The notes under the pieces: generated by a model
The model's database searches: none
What the model saw: the letters and a program-made list of their open reading frames with translations, nothing else
Told to the model about the DNA's origin: nothing
Made by a program: the position numbers and the translations under genes
In this document: one piece after another, positions 26,371 to 34,836 of the stretch
How the letters are laid out: every line of letters begins with the position of its first letter
How positions within the stretch are numbered: the stretch's first letter is position 1
NCBI RefSeq assembly: GCF_900110605.1
Contig: NZ_FOFI01000002.1
Location: 186,001-250,000, forward strand
Source of the DNA: Epilithonimonas lactis
GTDB taxonomy: Bacteria > Bacteroidota > Bacteroidia > Flavobacteriales > Weeksellaceae
Reading direction: 5' to 3'
Length of the DNA stretch: 64,000 nt

Positions 26371-27822
26371 ATGAGTACTACAGAAAAAAAATACAACGAG
26401 GCGGAAAGCTGGGTCGTAGAAGCTGAAACATTCAGAGACTCTGTAGGGACAATGGATAATACCGGTAAAAGAAAATGGGTATTTCCACGAAAACCTAAAG
26501 GAAAATTTACCAATTACAGAGTTCTGGTAAGTATCTTACTATTAGCAATTTACTTTGCTGTTCCATTTTTGAAGATCAATGGAAATCCGGTTCTATTATT
26601 CAACATCATAGAACGTCAATTCTTTATTCTTGGGCAACCATTTTATCCTCAGGATTTCTTTATCCTGGCATTGGGCGCGATTGTTTCACTAATATTCATC
26701 ATCATCTTTACCGTTGTTTTCGGAAGGATATTTTGTGGATGGATCTGTCCTCAAACTATCTTTTTAGAAATGATATTCCGTAAAATAGAATATGCGATAG
26801 AAGGTGACCGAAACAAGCAGATGAGACTCGACAACCAGGAATGGAATACAGAGAAGATCTGGAAGCGTTCCTTGAAATGGTTTATCTTTCTATTGATTTC
26901 CGTTATCATTACCCACATTATGTTTATGTACATTGTCGGGTATGAGGAAGTTCTTAAAATAATGCAACAAGGTCCTTTTGAAAAACCAACCAATTTCTTG
27001 GTAATGATCCTTTTCACTGCGGCATTCTATTTTGTATTTGCTTGGTTTAGAGAGCAGGTTTGTACAATGGTTTGTCCTTATGGAAGACTTCAAGGTGTTT
27101 TAATCGACAAAGAGACCATCAACGTTTTTTACGATTATAAAAGAGGAGAAAACCGCGCTAAATGGAAAAAAGGCGAAGACAGAAGAGCCGAAGGAAAAGG
27201 CGACTGTATCGACTGTAAACAGTGCGTTGTCGTTTGTCCAACCGGAATCGATATCCGTGATGGTCTACAAATGGAGTGTGTGAACTGTACCGCTTGTATC
27301 GACGCTTGTGATGAAGTGATGGTGAAAGTTGGCCTTCCACCAGGATTGATCCGTTACGCCTCCGAAAAAGAGATCGAGGAACAGCAAAACTTCAAATTCT
27401 CTGGAAAAATGAAGGCTTACAGCATTGTATTGCTGGTTCTGATTGGTTTCTTAGGTGGATTGCTCTACAACAGAGGCGAGATGGAAGCTAAATTCCTAAA
27501 ACCTCCTGGATCCACTTTCTTCGTGAGAGACGGAAAAATCACGAACACTTATAATTATACGTTCCTTAATAAATCGAACGAGAACAGAACGGTTATCATC
27601 AAAATCATTGAACCGAAAAATGGGGAGATCTCATCTGGAACTTCGAATAGAATTATTATGAAAAGAGATGCGATGATTAAAGGAACCATCAATGTGAGTT
27701 TCCCGGAAAGTCAGATCAAACTGTCTAAACAAAATCTGGAACTGGGCGTTTATGATATGAATGGAGAACTGCTGGATTCTTACAGCACTTATTTTGAAGG
27801 GCCATTCAAATTTCAATTTTAA
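26371..27822 (+). CDS. ccoG: cbb3 oxidase accessory ferredoxin-like protein CcoG
   Basis: 483 residues from ATG at 26371; an upstream in-frame start at 26311 would run through the structured element and is rejected. Five or so membrane helices, FCGWICPQTIFLE (Cys pair), REQVCTMVCPYGRLQ, then two [4Fe-4S] motifs CIDCKQCVVVCP and CVNCTACIDACD (about 279-310), a last helix and an immunoglobulin-like C-terminal domain. CcoG (RdxA/FixG) reduces copper for delivery to cbb3 oxidase. Confidence 0.95.
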   Translation: MSTTEKKYNEAESWVVEAETFRDSVGTMDNTGKRKWVFPRKPKGKFTNYRVLVSILLLAIYFAVPFLKINGNPVLLFNIIERQFFILGQPFYPQDFFILALGAIVSLIFIIIFTVVFGRIFCGWICPQTIFLEMIFRKIEYAIEGDRNKQMRLDNQEWNTEKIWKRSLKWFIFLLISVIITHIMFMYIVGYEEVLKIMQQGPFEKPTNFLVMILFTAAFYFVFAWFREQVCTMVCPYGRLQGVLIDKETINVFYDYKRGENRAKWKKGEDRRAEGKGDCIDCKQCVVVCPTGIDIRDGLQMECVNCTACIDACDEVMVKVGLPPGLIRYASEKEIEEQQNFKFSGKMKAYSIVLLVLIGFLGGLLYNRGEMEAKFLKPPGSTFFVRDGKITNTYNYTFLNKSNENRTVIIKIIEPKNGEISSGTSNRIIMKRDAMIKGTINVSFPESQIKLSKQNLELGVYDMNGELLDSYSTYFEGPFKFQF

Positions 27823-27832
27823 TTAATACCAA

Positions 27833-28282
27833 ATGAAAAATCTAAATTGGGGACACGGATTGGCCATTGCACTTGGTTGTTTCATCCTTTTCATCCTCTT
27901 TCTGATATTTATATTTCCGATGGGAAAACAGAATGCGGAAATGATTTCCAATAATTACTACGAAGAAGAACTTCAGTATCAGGATATCATCGATGCGAAA
28001 AATAATGCAGCAAAACTAGAGCAGACACCGACATACAAATCTACCGCTGAAGGCATATTGATCACATTTCCTCAAACGATAAAAGTGGATGAGAACACTG
28101 TCAACTTCGTTTTGTTCAGAACTGAAGATTCCAATTTGGATGTAAAAAAAGAAGTGACCTTGCAACACAATCTTTTCTTAATTCCTGCCAAAGTCATCTC
28201 GGCAGGTTCTTACACTTTAAAGCTAAAATGGACAGAGAATAAGAAGCCTTATCAGGTGGATTATGACATCTTATGGAAGTAG
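27833..28282 (+). CDS. ccoH: FixH/CcoH family protein
   Basis: 149 residues: one N-terminal membrane helix (GHGLAIALGCFILFILFLIFIFP) followed by MISNNYYEEELQYQDIIDAKNNA, the FixH signature, and a periplasmic beta-domain. Required for cbb3 oxidase maturation. It starts 10 nt after ccoG and overlaps the next gene by 10 nt. Confidence 0.92.
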   Translation: MKNLNWGHGLAIALGCFILFILFLIFIFPMGKQNAEMISNNYYEEELQYQDIIDAKNNAAKLEQTPTYKSTAEGILITFPQTIKVDENTVNFVLFRTEDSNLDVKKEVTLQHNLFLIPAKVISAGSYTLKLKWTENKKPYQVDYDILWK

Positions 28283-29010
28283 CACTCATCATATCGGCCA
28301 TTGGTTTGGGATTCGCGTCCGGATTCCATTGCATCGGTATGTGTGGACCAATTGCTCTTTCGATGGGATTGACGAAGAACCAGAAGGCCAACTTCTATCT
28401 TCAAAATCTCACCTATCAATTCGGAAGGATTCTCACCTACTCTATTCTTGGCGGAATCCTGGGCATCATCGGTCAAAGTTTTGAGTTGGCTGGATTTCAA
28501 AAATATCTAACTGTTCTGGTTGGAATTTTATTGATTGTAATGGCGATTTTCTCTTTCGGAGGAAAAGACTTCGCCGCTAAAATCCCAATTGTTTCAAGAG
28601 GTTTGCTGAATGTCAAAATGAAACTTGGGAAAATCCTACAACGTCCCGATTACAAATCCCGTTTCGCCACCGGAATCCTGAATGGACTTCTACCTTGCGG
28701 AATGGTCTATATGGCTTTGACGGCTTCTCTCGCAGCCGGCGGAATCTGGCAAAGTTCATTCTTTATGTTACTTTTTGGATTGGGGACTTTCCCGTTTATG
28801 TTTGCCGTCGTTTACTTGGGGAATTTCATCACAACAGCTTTCCGAGTAAGAATATTGAAAGTCATTCCAGTAATGATGATTATCTTGGGCGGATTGTTCG
28901 TTTTAAGAGGCCTGGAACTAGGAATTCCTTACGTTTCCCCACACTCAGAATCATTGCACGTGAATCACTCTACAGACGGTTTTCATACGGACCATACTAA
29001 TTGTCATTAA
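28273..29010 (+). CDS. SafE/TauE-like membrane protein, DsbD-transmembrane type
   Basis: 245 residues, six membrane helices with GFASGFHCIGMCGPIALSM (about 13-31) and a second half motif GILNGLLPCGMVYMALTASLAAGG, the repeat pattern of the DsbD_2/SafE domain (Cys in each half). The tail after the last helix is rich in His (HSESLHVNHSTDGFHTDHTNCH-like). At this position in cbb3 loci it is taken as a copper-handling or cytochrome-maturation protein, but the substrate is not proven. Overlaps ccoH by 10 nt. Confidence 0.85.
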   Translation: MEVALIISAIGLGFASGFHCIGMCGPIALSMGLTKNQKANFYLQNLTYQFGRILTYSILGGILGIIGQSFELAGFQKYLTVLVGILLIVMAIFSFGGKDFAAKIPIVSRGLLNVKMKLGKILQRPDYKSRFATGILNGLLPCGMVYMALTASLAAGGIWQSSFFMLLFGLGTFPFMFAVVYLGNFITTAFRVRILKVIPVMMIILGGLFVLRGLELGIPYVSPHSESLHVNHSTDGFHTDHTNCH

Positions 29011-29026
29011 TCAAAAATAAAAGATA

Positions 29027-29060
29027 AAAAAAAATCGGCCATTTGACCGATTTTAATTTT
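29027..29060. terminator. Bidirectional terminator
   Basis: AAAAATCGG and CCGATTTT with a short loop, flanked by A and T runs, between convergent genes ending at 29010 and 29062. Confidence 0.85.
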
Positions 29061-29061
29061 T

Positions 29062-29535
29062 TTAGAAAGTGACTTCCGCCGTCTCTTTTCCCTTCTGGAA
29101 GTTGAGTGTTTTCAAAGCACCTTTATAAGTGATATTTACAATGTTGACCTGTTTCGGAAACTGTCCAATCAAAATACTGTTCTTGATTTTCAAACTTGAA
29201 ATATCAGAAACGCCACTCGCTTCATAATAAACCCAAACAGACTCTCCATTGACCTGACTTCCTGTGAAAGTCAATTGTTTCGCAGCACCGTTGATGGCAA
29301 CATCTACATTATTGTTCACATACTTTTTCACTTCCGCTTCGAATCCTGCTGTTGCCGGGTCGATTTTAACAGCTTGAGAGATATGACCTGTATTAAGCTT
29401 CGTTGTGAACTTCAAAGTTTTGGTTCCGTCGATGTAATCCACTTTGGTCATTGATGAAAAGAAATCCAATGCTGTAAAGCTAAAAAGCCCAACCAGCAAG
29501 ATTCCTAGAGATAATATGAGTATTGATTTTTTCAT
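29062..29535 (-). CDS. Exported protein resembling DUF6702
   Basis: 157 residues with signal peptide MKKSILILSLGILLVGLFSFTA. After it SSMTKVDYIDGTKTLKFTTKLNTGHISQAVKI and a second half with GQFPKQVNIVNITYKGALKTLNFQKGKETAEVTF. The arrangement (small beta-rich domain, two similar strands pairs) recalls the DUF6702 family found in Bacteroidota. No enzyme motif. Terminator shared with the preceding convergent gene. Family assignment is by memory of the pattern. Confidence 0.65.
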   Translation of the reverse strand: MKKSILILSLGILLVGLFSFTALDFFSSMTKVDYIDGTKTLKFTTKLNTGHISQAVKIDPATAGFEAEVKKYVNNNVDVAINGAAKQLTFTGSQVNGESVWVYYEASGVSDISSLKIKNSILIGQFPKQVNIVNITYKGALKTLNFQKGKETAEVTF

Positions 29536-29593
29536 TTTAATATAATATTTAATAATTTTTACTATTGATTATGGTCAAATTATATGCCACGCC

Positions 29594-30304
29594 TTAGAAA
29601 TTCACACTTACCGAATATTTGTCATAGAACGCTTTGATATGCGCCACCGCATCTTCCGCAGTATCTACAACTCGGAAAAGCTCGAGGTCTTTCTCGGCAA
29701 TCAAACCTTCTTTCAACAATGTTCCTTTGAACCAATCCAGCAATCCGCTCCAGAACTCACTTCCGACCAAAACGATTGGGAACTTCCCTATTTTATTGGT
29801 TTGAATCAAGGTCAAAGCTTCCGACAATTCATCCAATGTTCCGAAACCTCCAGGCATCACCACGAAACCTTGAGAATATTTGACAAACATTACTTTCCTA
29901 ACGAAAAAATAATCAAAATTGATATTGTAACCTTTGTCAACGTACGGATTAAAGTGTTGTTCAAAAGGCAATTCGATGTTCAGACCTATGGATTTTCCGT
30001 GTCCGTTCGCACCTCTATTTCCGGCTTCCATTATTCCTGGCCCGCCGCCAGTGATAACGCCGAAACCAATTTCAGTGATTTTCTGAGCAATATCAACAGC
30101 CATTTTGTAGTAGTAATTATCTTCCTTCAATCTAGCCGAGCCAAAAATTGAAACACAAGGTCCAATTCTCGCCATTTTCTCGTAGCCATCCACAAATTCC
30201 GACATCACGCGGAAAACCATCCAGCTGTCCTTAGTAATGGTCTCGTCCCAGGTCTTCTGGCGCAGACTTTCCTGCAATCTTTTATCGTCGTCCTGTTCTA
30301 TCAT
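29594..30304 (-). CDS. LOG-family Rossmann-fold protein (TIGR00730)
   Basis: 236 residues. Contains CVSIFGSARLKEDNYYY, ITGGGPGIMEAGNRGA, and MPGGFGTLDELSEALTLIQ, the LOG motif. Homologues release adenine-type bases from riboside 5'-monophosphates (cytokinin-activating LOG) or act on AMP. Overlaps the next gene start by 4 nt, so it shares an operon with the nucleotidyltransferase. Confidence 0.92.
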   Translation of the reverse strand: MIEQDDDKRLQESLRQKTWDETITKDSWMVFRVMSEFVDGYEKMARIGPCVSIFGSARLKEDNYYYKMAVDIAQKITEIGFGVITGGGPGIMEAGNRGANGHGKSIGLNIELPFEQHFNPYVDKGYNINFDYFFVRKVMFVKYSQGFVVMPGGFGTLDELSEALTLIQTNKIGKFPIVLVGSEFWSGLLDWFKGTLLKEGLIAEKDLELFRVVDTAEDAVAHIKAFYDKYSVSVNF

Positions 30305-31014
30305 CTGAAAATTCTTTCTGCTTCTACAATAGATTCTGGTCTTCCAACATCTACTAAATTTGAAGTGTGCTGATAACCCACAATGATATCTTCTTTCATC
30401 AATTCCATATATTCATCCATAATGGAGAATTTTCCGGTTCTTGTGAATTTATCAAAAATCTCAGAATTCACGCAATGAACACCGCTGAAAGCCAACTCCC
30501 TCAATTTGAAAATTCCGCCAACGACAGTTTTTTTGTTGGTTTGAAGATTTCTCCAGCCTTTCAAGAACATTTTATCATTGAACATTAGTTTTCTGGAACT
30601 GTCTCTGTCAGAAACTGCCAAAGTAATCATTGCACCTTTGGTCTCGTGAAGTCGGATGAAATTGCTGATATTGAGGTCTGTCAGAATATCAACATTCATT
30701 ATCAAAAATGATTTCTCATTCTCAAGGAATCTCTTTGCGAAAAGTAATCCGCCTCCAGTTTCCAAAAGTTCTTCGTGCTCGTTTGAGATTTCTATGTTTG
30801 CTCCGAAGTTGTCATTCTCAGCCAAAAAAGCCAGAATCTGTCCGCCAAAATGATGAATATTAATGACAAAATCATTGATTCCGAAACCTTGCAGATACTT
30901 GATATTTCTTTCGAGAAGTGGAACGCCGTTGACTTTTGCCAAAGCTTTCGGATGTTCGTCAGTGAAAGGTTTCAGTCGAGTTCCCTTTCCTGCAGCAAAT
31001 ATTAATGCTTTCAT
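30301..31014 (-). CDS. Sugar-phosphate nucleotidyltransferase (MurU-like)
   Basis: 237 residues. N-terminal nucleotide-binding motif FAAGKGTRLKPFTDEHPKALAKVNG, then NVDILTDLNISN (metal-binding Asp), ETGGGLLFAKRF and VDVGRPESIVEA. This is the small NTP-transferase family with MurU (N-acetylmuramate 1-phosphate uridylyltransferase) as a member. MurU works with the kinase AmgK in cell-wall recycling. No kinase gene is next to it, but a RapZ C-terminal domain gene is. Confidence 0.88.
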   Translation of the reverse strand: MKALIFAAGKGTRLKPFTDEHPKALAKVNGVPLLERNIKYLQGFGINDFVINIHHFGGQILAFLAENDNFGANIEISNEHEELLETGGGLLFAKRFLENEKSFLIMNVDILTDLNISNFIRLHETKGAMITLAVSDRDSSRKLMFNDKMFLKGWRNLQTNKKTVVGGIFKLRELAFSGVHCVNSEIFDKFTRTGKFSIMDEYMELMKEDIIVGYQHTSNLVDVGRPESIVEAERIFR

Positions 31015-31017
31015 ATT

Positions 31018-31095
31018 TTATAAATGATAAATAATAATTTGATAAATGATTGAATAATTGGAGATAAAAAATCAATTATCAATTATCGCTTATCG
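31018..31095. repeat. ATAAATGAT-rich patch
   Basis: TAAATGATAAATAATAATTTGATAAATGAT on one side and ATCAATTATCAATTATC and GATGATAAATT on the other, inverted relative to each other. Same style as 1018-1101 and 19258-19362. Its right end overlaps the last codons of the RapZ-like gene. Confidence 0.45.
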
Positions 31096-31510
31096 ATGAT
31101 AAATTAAGGTGTAATTGTTCGTCGTGATGCACTGAAACTTCCGCCTCAGGATATTTTTCTTTAATAAATTGAGCCGTTCTGATTGCCGAATAAACCGAAC
31201 GGTGCTGTCCGCCTGTGCAACCAAAATTGATTTGCAGATGCTCAAAATTTCGGCTTAAATAATTCTCAATGCTGATTGATATTAGTGATTGAATGGACTT
31301 TAAGAAATTCGGCATTTCAGTTTTCGTTTCCAAAAATTCCTGAACACCGATGTCATTTCCTGTTTGTATTTTGTATTCCTCAATTCTTCCCGGATTCAAA
31401 ATTCCTCGGCAATCGAAGACGAAACCACCGCCGTTTTCGGTGTTATCTTTTGGGATGCCACCTTTTTTATAAGAAAAACTATGAATCTCTATATGGAGTT
31501 TGTTCTGCAT
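31079..31510 (-). CDS. RapZ C-terminal domain protein
   Basis: 143 residues: HIEIHSFSYKKGGIPKDN, GFVFDCRGILNPG and FGCTGGQHRSVYSAIR, the conserved C-terminal domain of RapZ. RapZ of enterobacteria also has an N-terminal P-loop kinase domain; it is absent here. In several Bacteroidota this domain is fused to an AmgK-like kinase; here it stands alone beside the MurU-like gene, so a role in amino-sugar sensing or cell-wall recycling is inferred. Starts at 31510. Confidence 0.88.
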   Translation of the reverse strand: MQNKLHIEIHSFSYKKGGIPKDNTENGGGFVFDCRGILNPGRIEEYKIQTGNDIGVQEFLETKTEMPNFLKSIQSLISISIENYLSRNFEHLQINFGCTGGQHRSVYSAIRTAQFIKEKYPEAEVSVHHDEQLHLNLSSISDN

Positions 31511-31583
31511 TAAATCTAATTTTTCCGTAAAGTTACTTTTTTTAATTTTCTTTCAAAAATCTGAGTATTCTGAATTTAAAATT

Positions 31584-31591
31584 TAATTTTG
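31584..31591 (+). promoter_or_regulatory. Candidate -7 promoter element
   Basis: TAATTTTG, 69 nt upstream of the lipoprotein gene at 31660, matching TAnnTTTG. No clear -33 box was found. Confidence 0.35.
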
Positions 31592-31659
31592 CATATTAAT
31601 TGATGTAAGGACGGAAAAATCAAACTAATTTCTTACTTTTAAAAATAAATCACAATAAA

Positions 31660-32823
31660 ATGAAATTCATAAAATACTGTCTTTTAATAAGTTTAATGAT
31701 TTTCACAATCAGCTGCAAGAAAACAAGTGTAGATGGAACCAACCGGATGAGCTTTCAGGAAAGTATCAACGATATGGCTTCCAGCTTACCGACTTTGAAA
31801 CAGGTGAAATTCAATGAAGCGCTTTATATCCTGAAAACCTTCGGCGTAGAAGCTGATGGCGACATTGCAGAAATCGAGGCATTGGGGAAACTTCTAAATG
31901 GTAAGAAAACACCGGAAATTTTCAAAATGGCCGATGAAGTGGCTCAAAAAAATAATATCACCTGGAGCAGTACAGCGCCACCAAGTCTTGGAGAAATGAA
32001 TATCTTTGGGAATGTCACCGCATCCGAGAAAGACCCTAACGACATCGACGCAGCGTCTTTGAACGTCGTGGTAAGAAATATCGCCGGCGACAGTTTAACC
32101 GGTTCAAAAGGCTTGATTATCATTCCTCAACTTCTTGACAATAACGGCAGAAAAGTAGAATTCGAAGGTGCAGCTTTGGAAACCATTATGGAAATTTCCA
32201 GCGGCGGAACTAAAATCTCAACGTCTAAAAACCTAATGCAAGACCCAGCGTTCCGAGGTTTCACGATTAAGTATTCATCACTTCCGAGAGAAAAAATCTT
32301 CGAAGATAAAATCGATATCAAACTATCTGTAAAAACGACCAAAAAGCTTTTACAAATGATAAAAATGGGTGTTCCAGTCAATGGCCAGGCACTTTACACG
32401 CCACCAGCTCCTGTTGTTTCTGATTCGATTCAGGCGCCGCCACCACAGGTTGACCCACAAACTGGAGAAACAGTTGTTCCACCGCCAGCGCCTGTGAAAA
32501 ATATAGCCGACCCAAAAGCCACGGTGACCAAATTTTTGAATAATCTTTCCACTCAGAACTTCAAAGCGGCCTTTGATGCTGCGGATAATCCAAATTGGGG
32601 TTCTTACGACAAATTCTCGAATCCAAATTCAGGTTTCGGTTCTGTGAAGAATATCAATGTGAAAAATATCGCAGTTCCTTATAACAAAGACAATTCAGCC
32701 AATGTGAACGTAACCTACGACGTGACGGACAAAAACGGAAAAGTATCTTCTCTTAATGTCACTTACGGTCTGAAAGCGGTCAACAACACCTGGAAAATCA
32801 CCACCTACAAAATCAACAATTAA
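31660..32823 (+). CDS. Large lipoprotein with Pro-rich linker and NTF2-like C-terminal domain
   Basis: 387 residues. Lipoprotein signal MKFIKYCLLISLMIFTISC with Cys19. N-terminal domain (about 30-100) helical, resembling DUF6694; a beta domain (about 110-250, ASLNVVVRNIAGDSLTG) follows; then a linker PPAPVVSDSIQAPPPQVDPQ and PPPAPVKN, and a C-terminal segment (about 285-387) with FLNNLSTQNFKAAFDAADNPNWGSYDKF typical of NTF2-like folds. Function unknown; probably attached to the outer membrane. Ten nt before apt. Confidence 0.75.
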   Translation: MKFIKYCLLISLMIFTISCKKTSVDGTNRMSFQESINDMASSLPTLKQVKFNEALYILKTFGVEADGDIAEIEALGKLLNGKKTPEIFKMADEVAQKNNITWSSTAPPSLGEMNIFGNVTASEKDPNDIDAASLNVVVRNIAGDSLTGSKGLIIIPQLLDNNGRKVEFEGAALETIMEISSGGTKISTSKNLMQDPAFRGFTIKYSSLPREKIFEDKIDIKLSVKTTKKLLQMIKMGVPVNGQALYTPPAPVVSDSIQAPPPQVDPQTGETVVPPPAPVKNIADPKATVTKFLNNLSTQNFKAAFDAADNPNWGSYDKFSNPNSGFGSVKNINVKNIAVPYNKDNSANVNVTYDVTDKNGKVSSLNVTYGLKAVNNTWKITTYKINN

Positions 32824-32832
32824 AAATAAATA

Positions 32833-33369
32833 ATGGCGTCAGCAGAACTTATCCACAAACTAGAACAAACCATAGAAAACATCCCAGATTTCCCAATTCC
32901 GGGAATCCAATTCAAAGATATCTGTCCCATTTTCCTTCAGCCAAAACTATATGAAGAAGTGATTGCGGACCTTGCAGAGTTCAGCCGTGGAAAAATTGAC
33001 GTCGTTTGCGGAATAGAAAGCCGCGGTTATCTTTTCGGAATTGCAATCGCTGTAGCTTTGGATGTTCCTTTTGTACTCATCAGAAAAGCAGGAAAATTGC
33101 CACCGCCATTCATCAGTGAAAAATACGACCTCGAATATGGCTCAGCAGAAATCGAGATGAAAACCGGACATCTTAAAGAAGGTCAACGCGTTCTAATTCA
33201 CGACGACCTTTTGGCAACCGGAGGAACGACGGAAGCTGCTGCGAAATTAGTTGCAAAGCAAGGTGCAATCCCGACACAATTCAGTTTTTTGATTGATTTA
33301 AAAGATTTGAAAGGTGAAGAAAGATTGTCAAAATTTGGAGCAGAAGTCTATTCTATCCTCAATTATTAA
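32833..33369 (+). CDS. apt: Adenine phosphoribosyltransferase
   Basis: 178 residues. IENIPDFPIPGIQFKDICPIF is the family N-terminus, GIESRGYLFG the substrate loop, and VLIHDDLLATGGTTEAAAKL (about 118-137) the PRPP-binding motif. It makes AMP from adenine and PRPP. Length matches bacterial Apt. Ten nt after the lipoprotein gene. Confidence 0.96.
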   Translation: MASAELIHKLEQTIENIPDFPIPGIQFKDICPIFLQPKLYEEVIADLAEFSRGKIDVVCGIESRGYLFGIAIAVALDVPFVLIRKAGKLPPPFISEKYDLEYGSAEIEMKTGHLKEGQRVLIHDDLLATGGTTEAAAKLVAKQGAIPTQFSFLIDLKDLKGEERLSKFGAEVYSILNY

Positions 33370-33393
33370 AGAATTTTCGTACTAAAAAAAGAA

Positions 33394-33426
33394 TTTTTGC
33401 AAATCAAAACTAAAACATTAAATTTG
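33394..33426 (+). promoter_or_regulatory. Promoter of the TPR gene at 33448
   Basis: TTTTTG at 33394-33399 and TAAATTTG at 33419-33426 give the -33/-7 pair with 19 nt between them, a near-ideal Bacteroidota promoter. The ATG is 21 nt downstream of the -7 element. Confidence 0.75.
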
Positions 33427-33447
33427 CACTTCATTTACTAAAAAATT

Positions 33448-34152
33448 ATGGCAGATCTACATAACAAAAAAAACGAACAAGAAGGAAAAGAAACTGTAGA
33501 ATTCTTTAGAGACCTTGATAAAGAAGCACTTAATATCGAAGGCTTTTTGGAAAAAAATGCCAAAGTATTGAGCATTGGTTTCGGTATTTTGATCGTTGCA
33601 GTTTTAGGCTGGTTCGGTTATCAGCAGTTCATTCTTGGTCCTAAAAACGAAGAAGCTACAAAAAGCTACCTTTCTGCTCAGAAGAATTTGGCAGAAGGAA
33701 AAGAAGACCTGGCTCTTGGTGGAAAATCTGTTGCAAACCCAGGATTCTTGGGAACGTTTGACCAATACGGAAGTACAAAAGCTGGTAAATTGGCAGCTTA
33801 CAATGCTGGATTGATCGAGTTTAAAAAAGGAAACTATCAAAAAGCTTACGATCTGTTGGACAAATTCAGCTCTGGAAACAAAGTTTTGGTTGCGCTTAAA
33901 TATGGTGCAATGGCAGACTGTCTTTCTAACCTGAACAAAAGCGATGATGCGCTAGCAATGGCAGACAAAGCTTCTTCTGCTTCAGACGATGCTTACACTT
34001 CTTACTATTTTACAAAGAAAGCAGGAATGTTGGCTTTGGCGCTTAAGAAAAATGCAGATGCTAAAAAATATTTCGCGGCGATCGACGAGAAATATCAGGA
34101 TTATGACAATGGTCAATCCGATGCATTTATCGAAATGACAAAATATTATTAA
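33448..34152 (+). CDS. Membrane-anchored TPR protein, YfgM-like
   Basis: 234 residues. A cytoplasmic part of about 36 residues, a membrane helix (VLSIGFGILIVAVLGWFGYQQF, about 38-58), then tetratricopeptide-type repeats: YNAGLIEFKKGNYQKAYDLLDKF, ALKYGAMADCLSNLNKSDDALAMADKA and LALALKKNADAKKYFAAI. Topology and length resemble YfgM, the ancillary subunit of the Sec translocon. Ribosomal or Sec partners are not in this window. Followed 13 nt later by ribH. Confidence 0.85.
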   Translation: MADLHNKKNEQEGKETVEFFRDLDKEALNIEGFLEKNAKVLSIGFGILIVAVLGWFGYQQFILGPKNEEATKSYLSAQKNLAEGKEDLALGGKSVANPGFLGTFDQYGSTKAGKLAAYNAGLIEFKKGNYQKAYDLLDKFSSGNKVLVALKYGAMADCLSNLNKSDDALAMADKASSASDDAYTSYYFTKKAGMLALALKKNADAKKYFAAIDEKYQDYDNGQSDAFIEMTKYY

Positions 34153-34165
34153 AATATAAAAAAAT

Positions 34166-34651
34166 ATGGCTACTGTAAATCTTTCAGATTACAAACCGCT
34201 CAACATTTCCAATGCCGATGAATATTCAATCGGCATTGTTGTTTCTGAGTGGAACGACTTCATCACCTACAACCTTCGAAATGGCGCTTTGGAAACCCTG
34301 AAAGCCGAAGGCATCAAGGAAGAGAACATTCATATCCACTACGTTCCCGGCGCATTCGAATTGAGTTTTGCGACTATGAAACTTTGCCGCTCTGGCAGAT
34401 TTGCTGCCGTGATCGCGATTGGAAACGTCATCCGCGGCGAAACACCTCACTTCGAGTTCGTTTGTTCTGGTGTGACGCAAGGCATTAAGGACTGTAACAT
34501 TCTGACCGATACACCAGCTATTTTCTGCGTTTTGACAGATGATAACAAAGAACAATCCATCGCGAGAAGCGGCGGAAGTCTCGGAAACAAAGGTGTAGAA
34601 GCAGCCGTGACCGCTTTGAAAATGATAGACTTCAACAAGAATTCGAATTAG
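34166..34651 (+). CDS. ribH: 6,7-dimethyl-8-ribityllumazine synthase
   Basis: 161 residues. Condenses 5-amino-6-ribitylaminouracil with dihydroxybutanone phosphate, the penultimate step of riboflavin synthesis. Motifs: VVSEWNDFITYNLRNGALETL, HYVPGAFELSFATMKL, AAVIAIGNVIRGETPHFEFVCSGVTQGI and FCVLTDDNKEQSIARSGGSLGNKGVEAA. No FMN riboswitch is visible in front. A short leader follows the TPR gene, so they are probably cotranscribed. Confidence 0.96.
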   Translation: MATVNLSDYKPLNISNADEYSIGIVVSEWNDFITYNLRNGALETLKAEGIKEENIHIHYVPGAFELSFATMKLCRSGRFAAVIAIGNVIRGETPHFEFVCSGVTQGIKDCNILTDTPAIFCVLTDDNKEQSIARSGGSLGNKGVEAAVTALKMIDFNKNSN

Positions 34652-34672
34652 AATTGATGTCTTAAAATTTTT

Positions 34673-34761
34673 AGGAGCTATTTCCTGCTGTCCACTGTAT
34701 CTTTTTTTCCAAAGCTAAATTCCAGCCGCAAAAAAAGGATGCCGTTTCCATCAGGGCTATT
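34673..34761 (-). repeat. Dispersed AGCCC/GGCATCC element, copy A
   Basis: On the complement: AATAGCCCTGATGGAAACGGCATCC, CTTTTTTT ... AAAAAAAG stem, AGATACAGTGGACAGCAGG and AGCTCCT. It fills most of the gap between ribH and the YpfJ-type protease. The same end boxes occur in copies B (37680-37766), C (40923-41004) and D (61099-61198). The stem arms are 34701-34708 and 34730-34737. Confidence 0.85.
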
Positions 34762-34836
34762 AATAAGAGAGATTCAAAAAAATTTGTATAGATATCAAAA
34801 AGAAAGTATTAATTTTAAAACACAAAATATTACAAG

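Noticed and set aside
34166-34651. FMN riboswitch control of ribH
   Set aside because: No FMN aptamer blocks (AGGATAT, GAxGGTG) in the 13-nt gap; the gene is in operon with the TPR gene.
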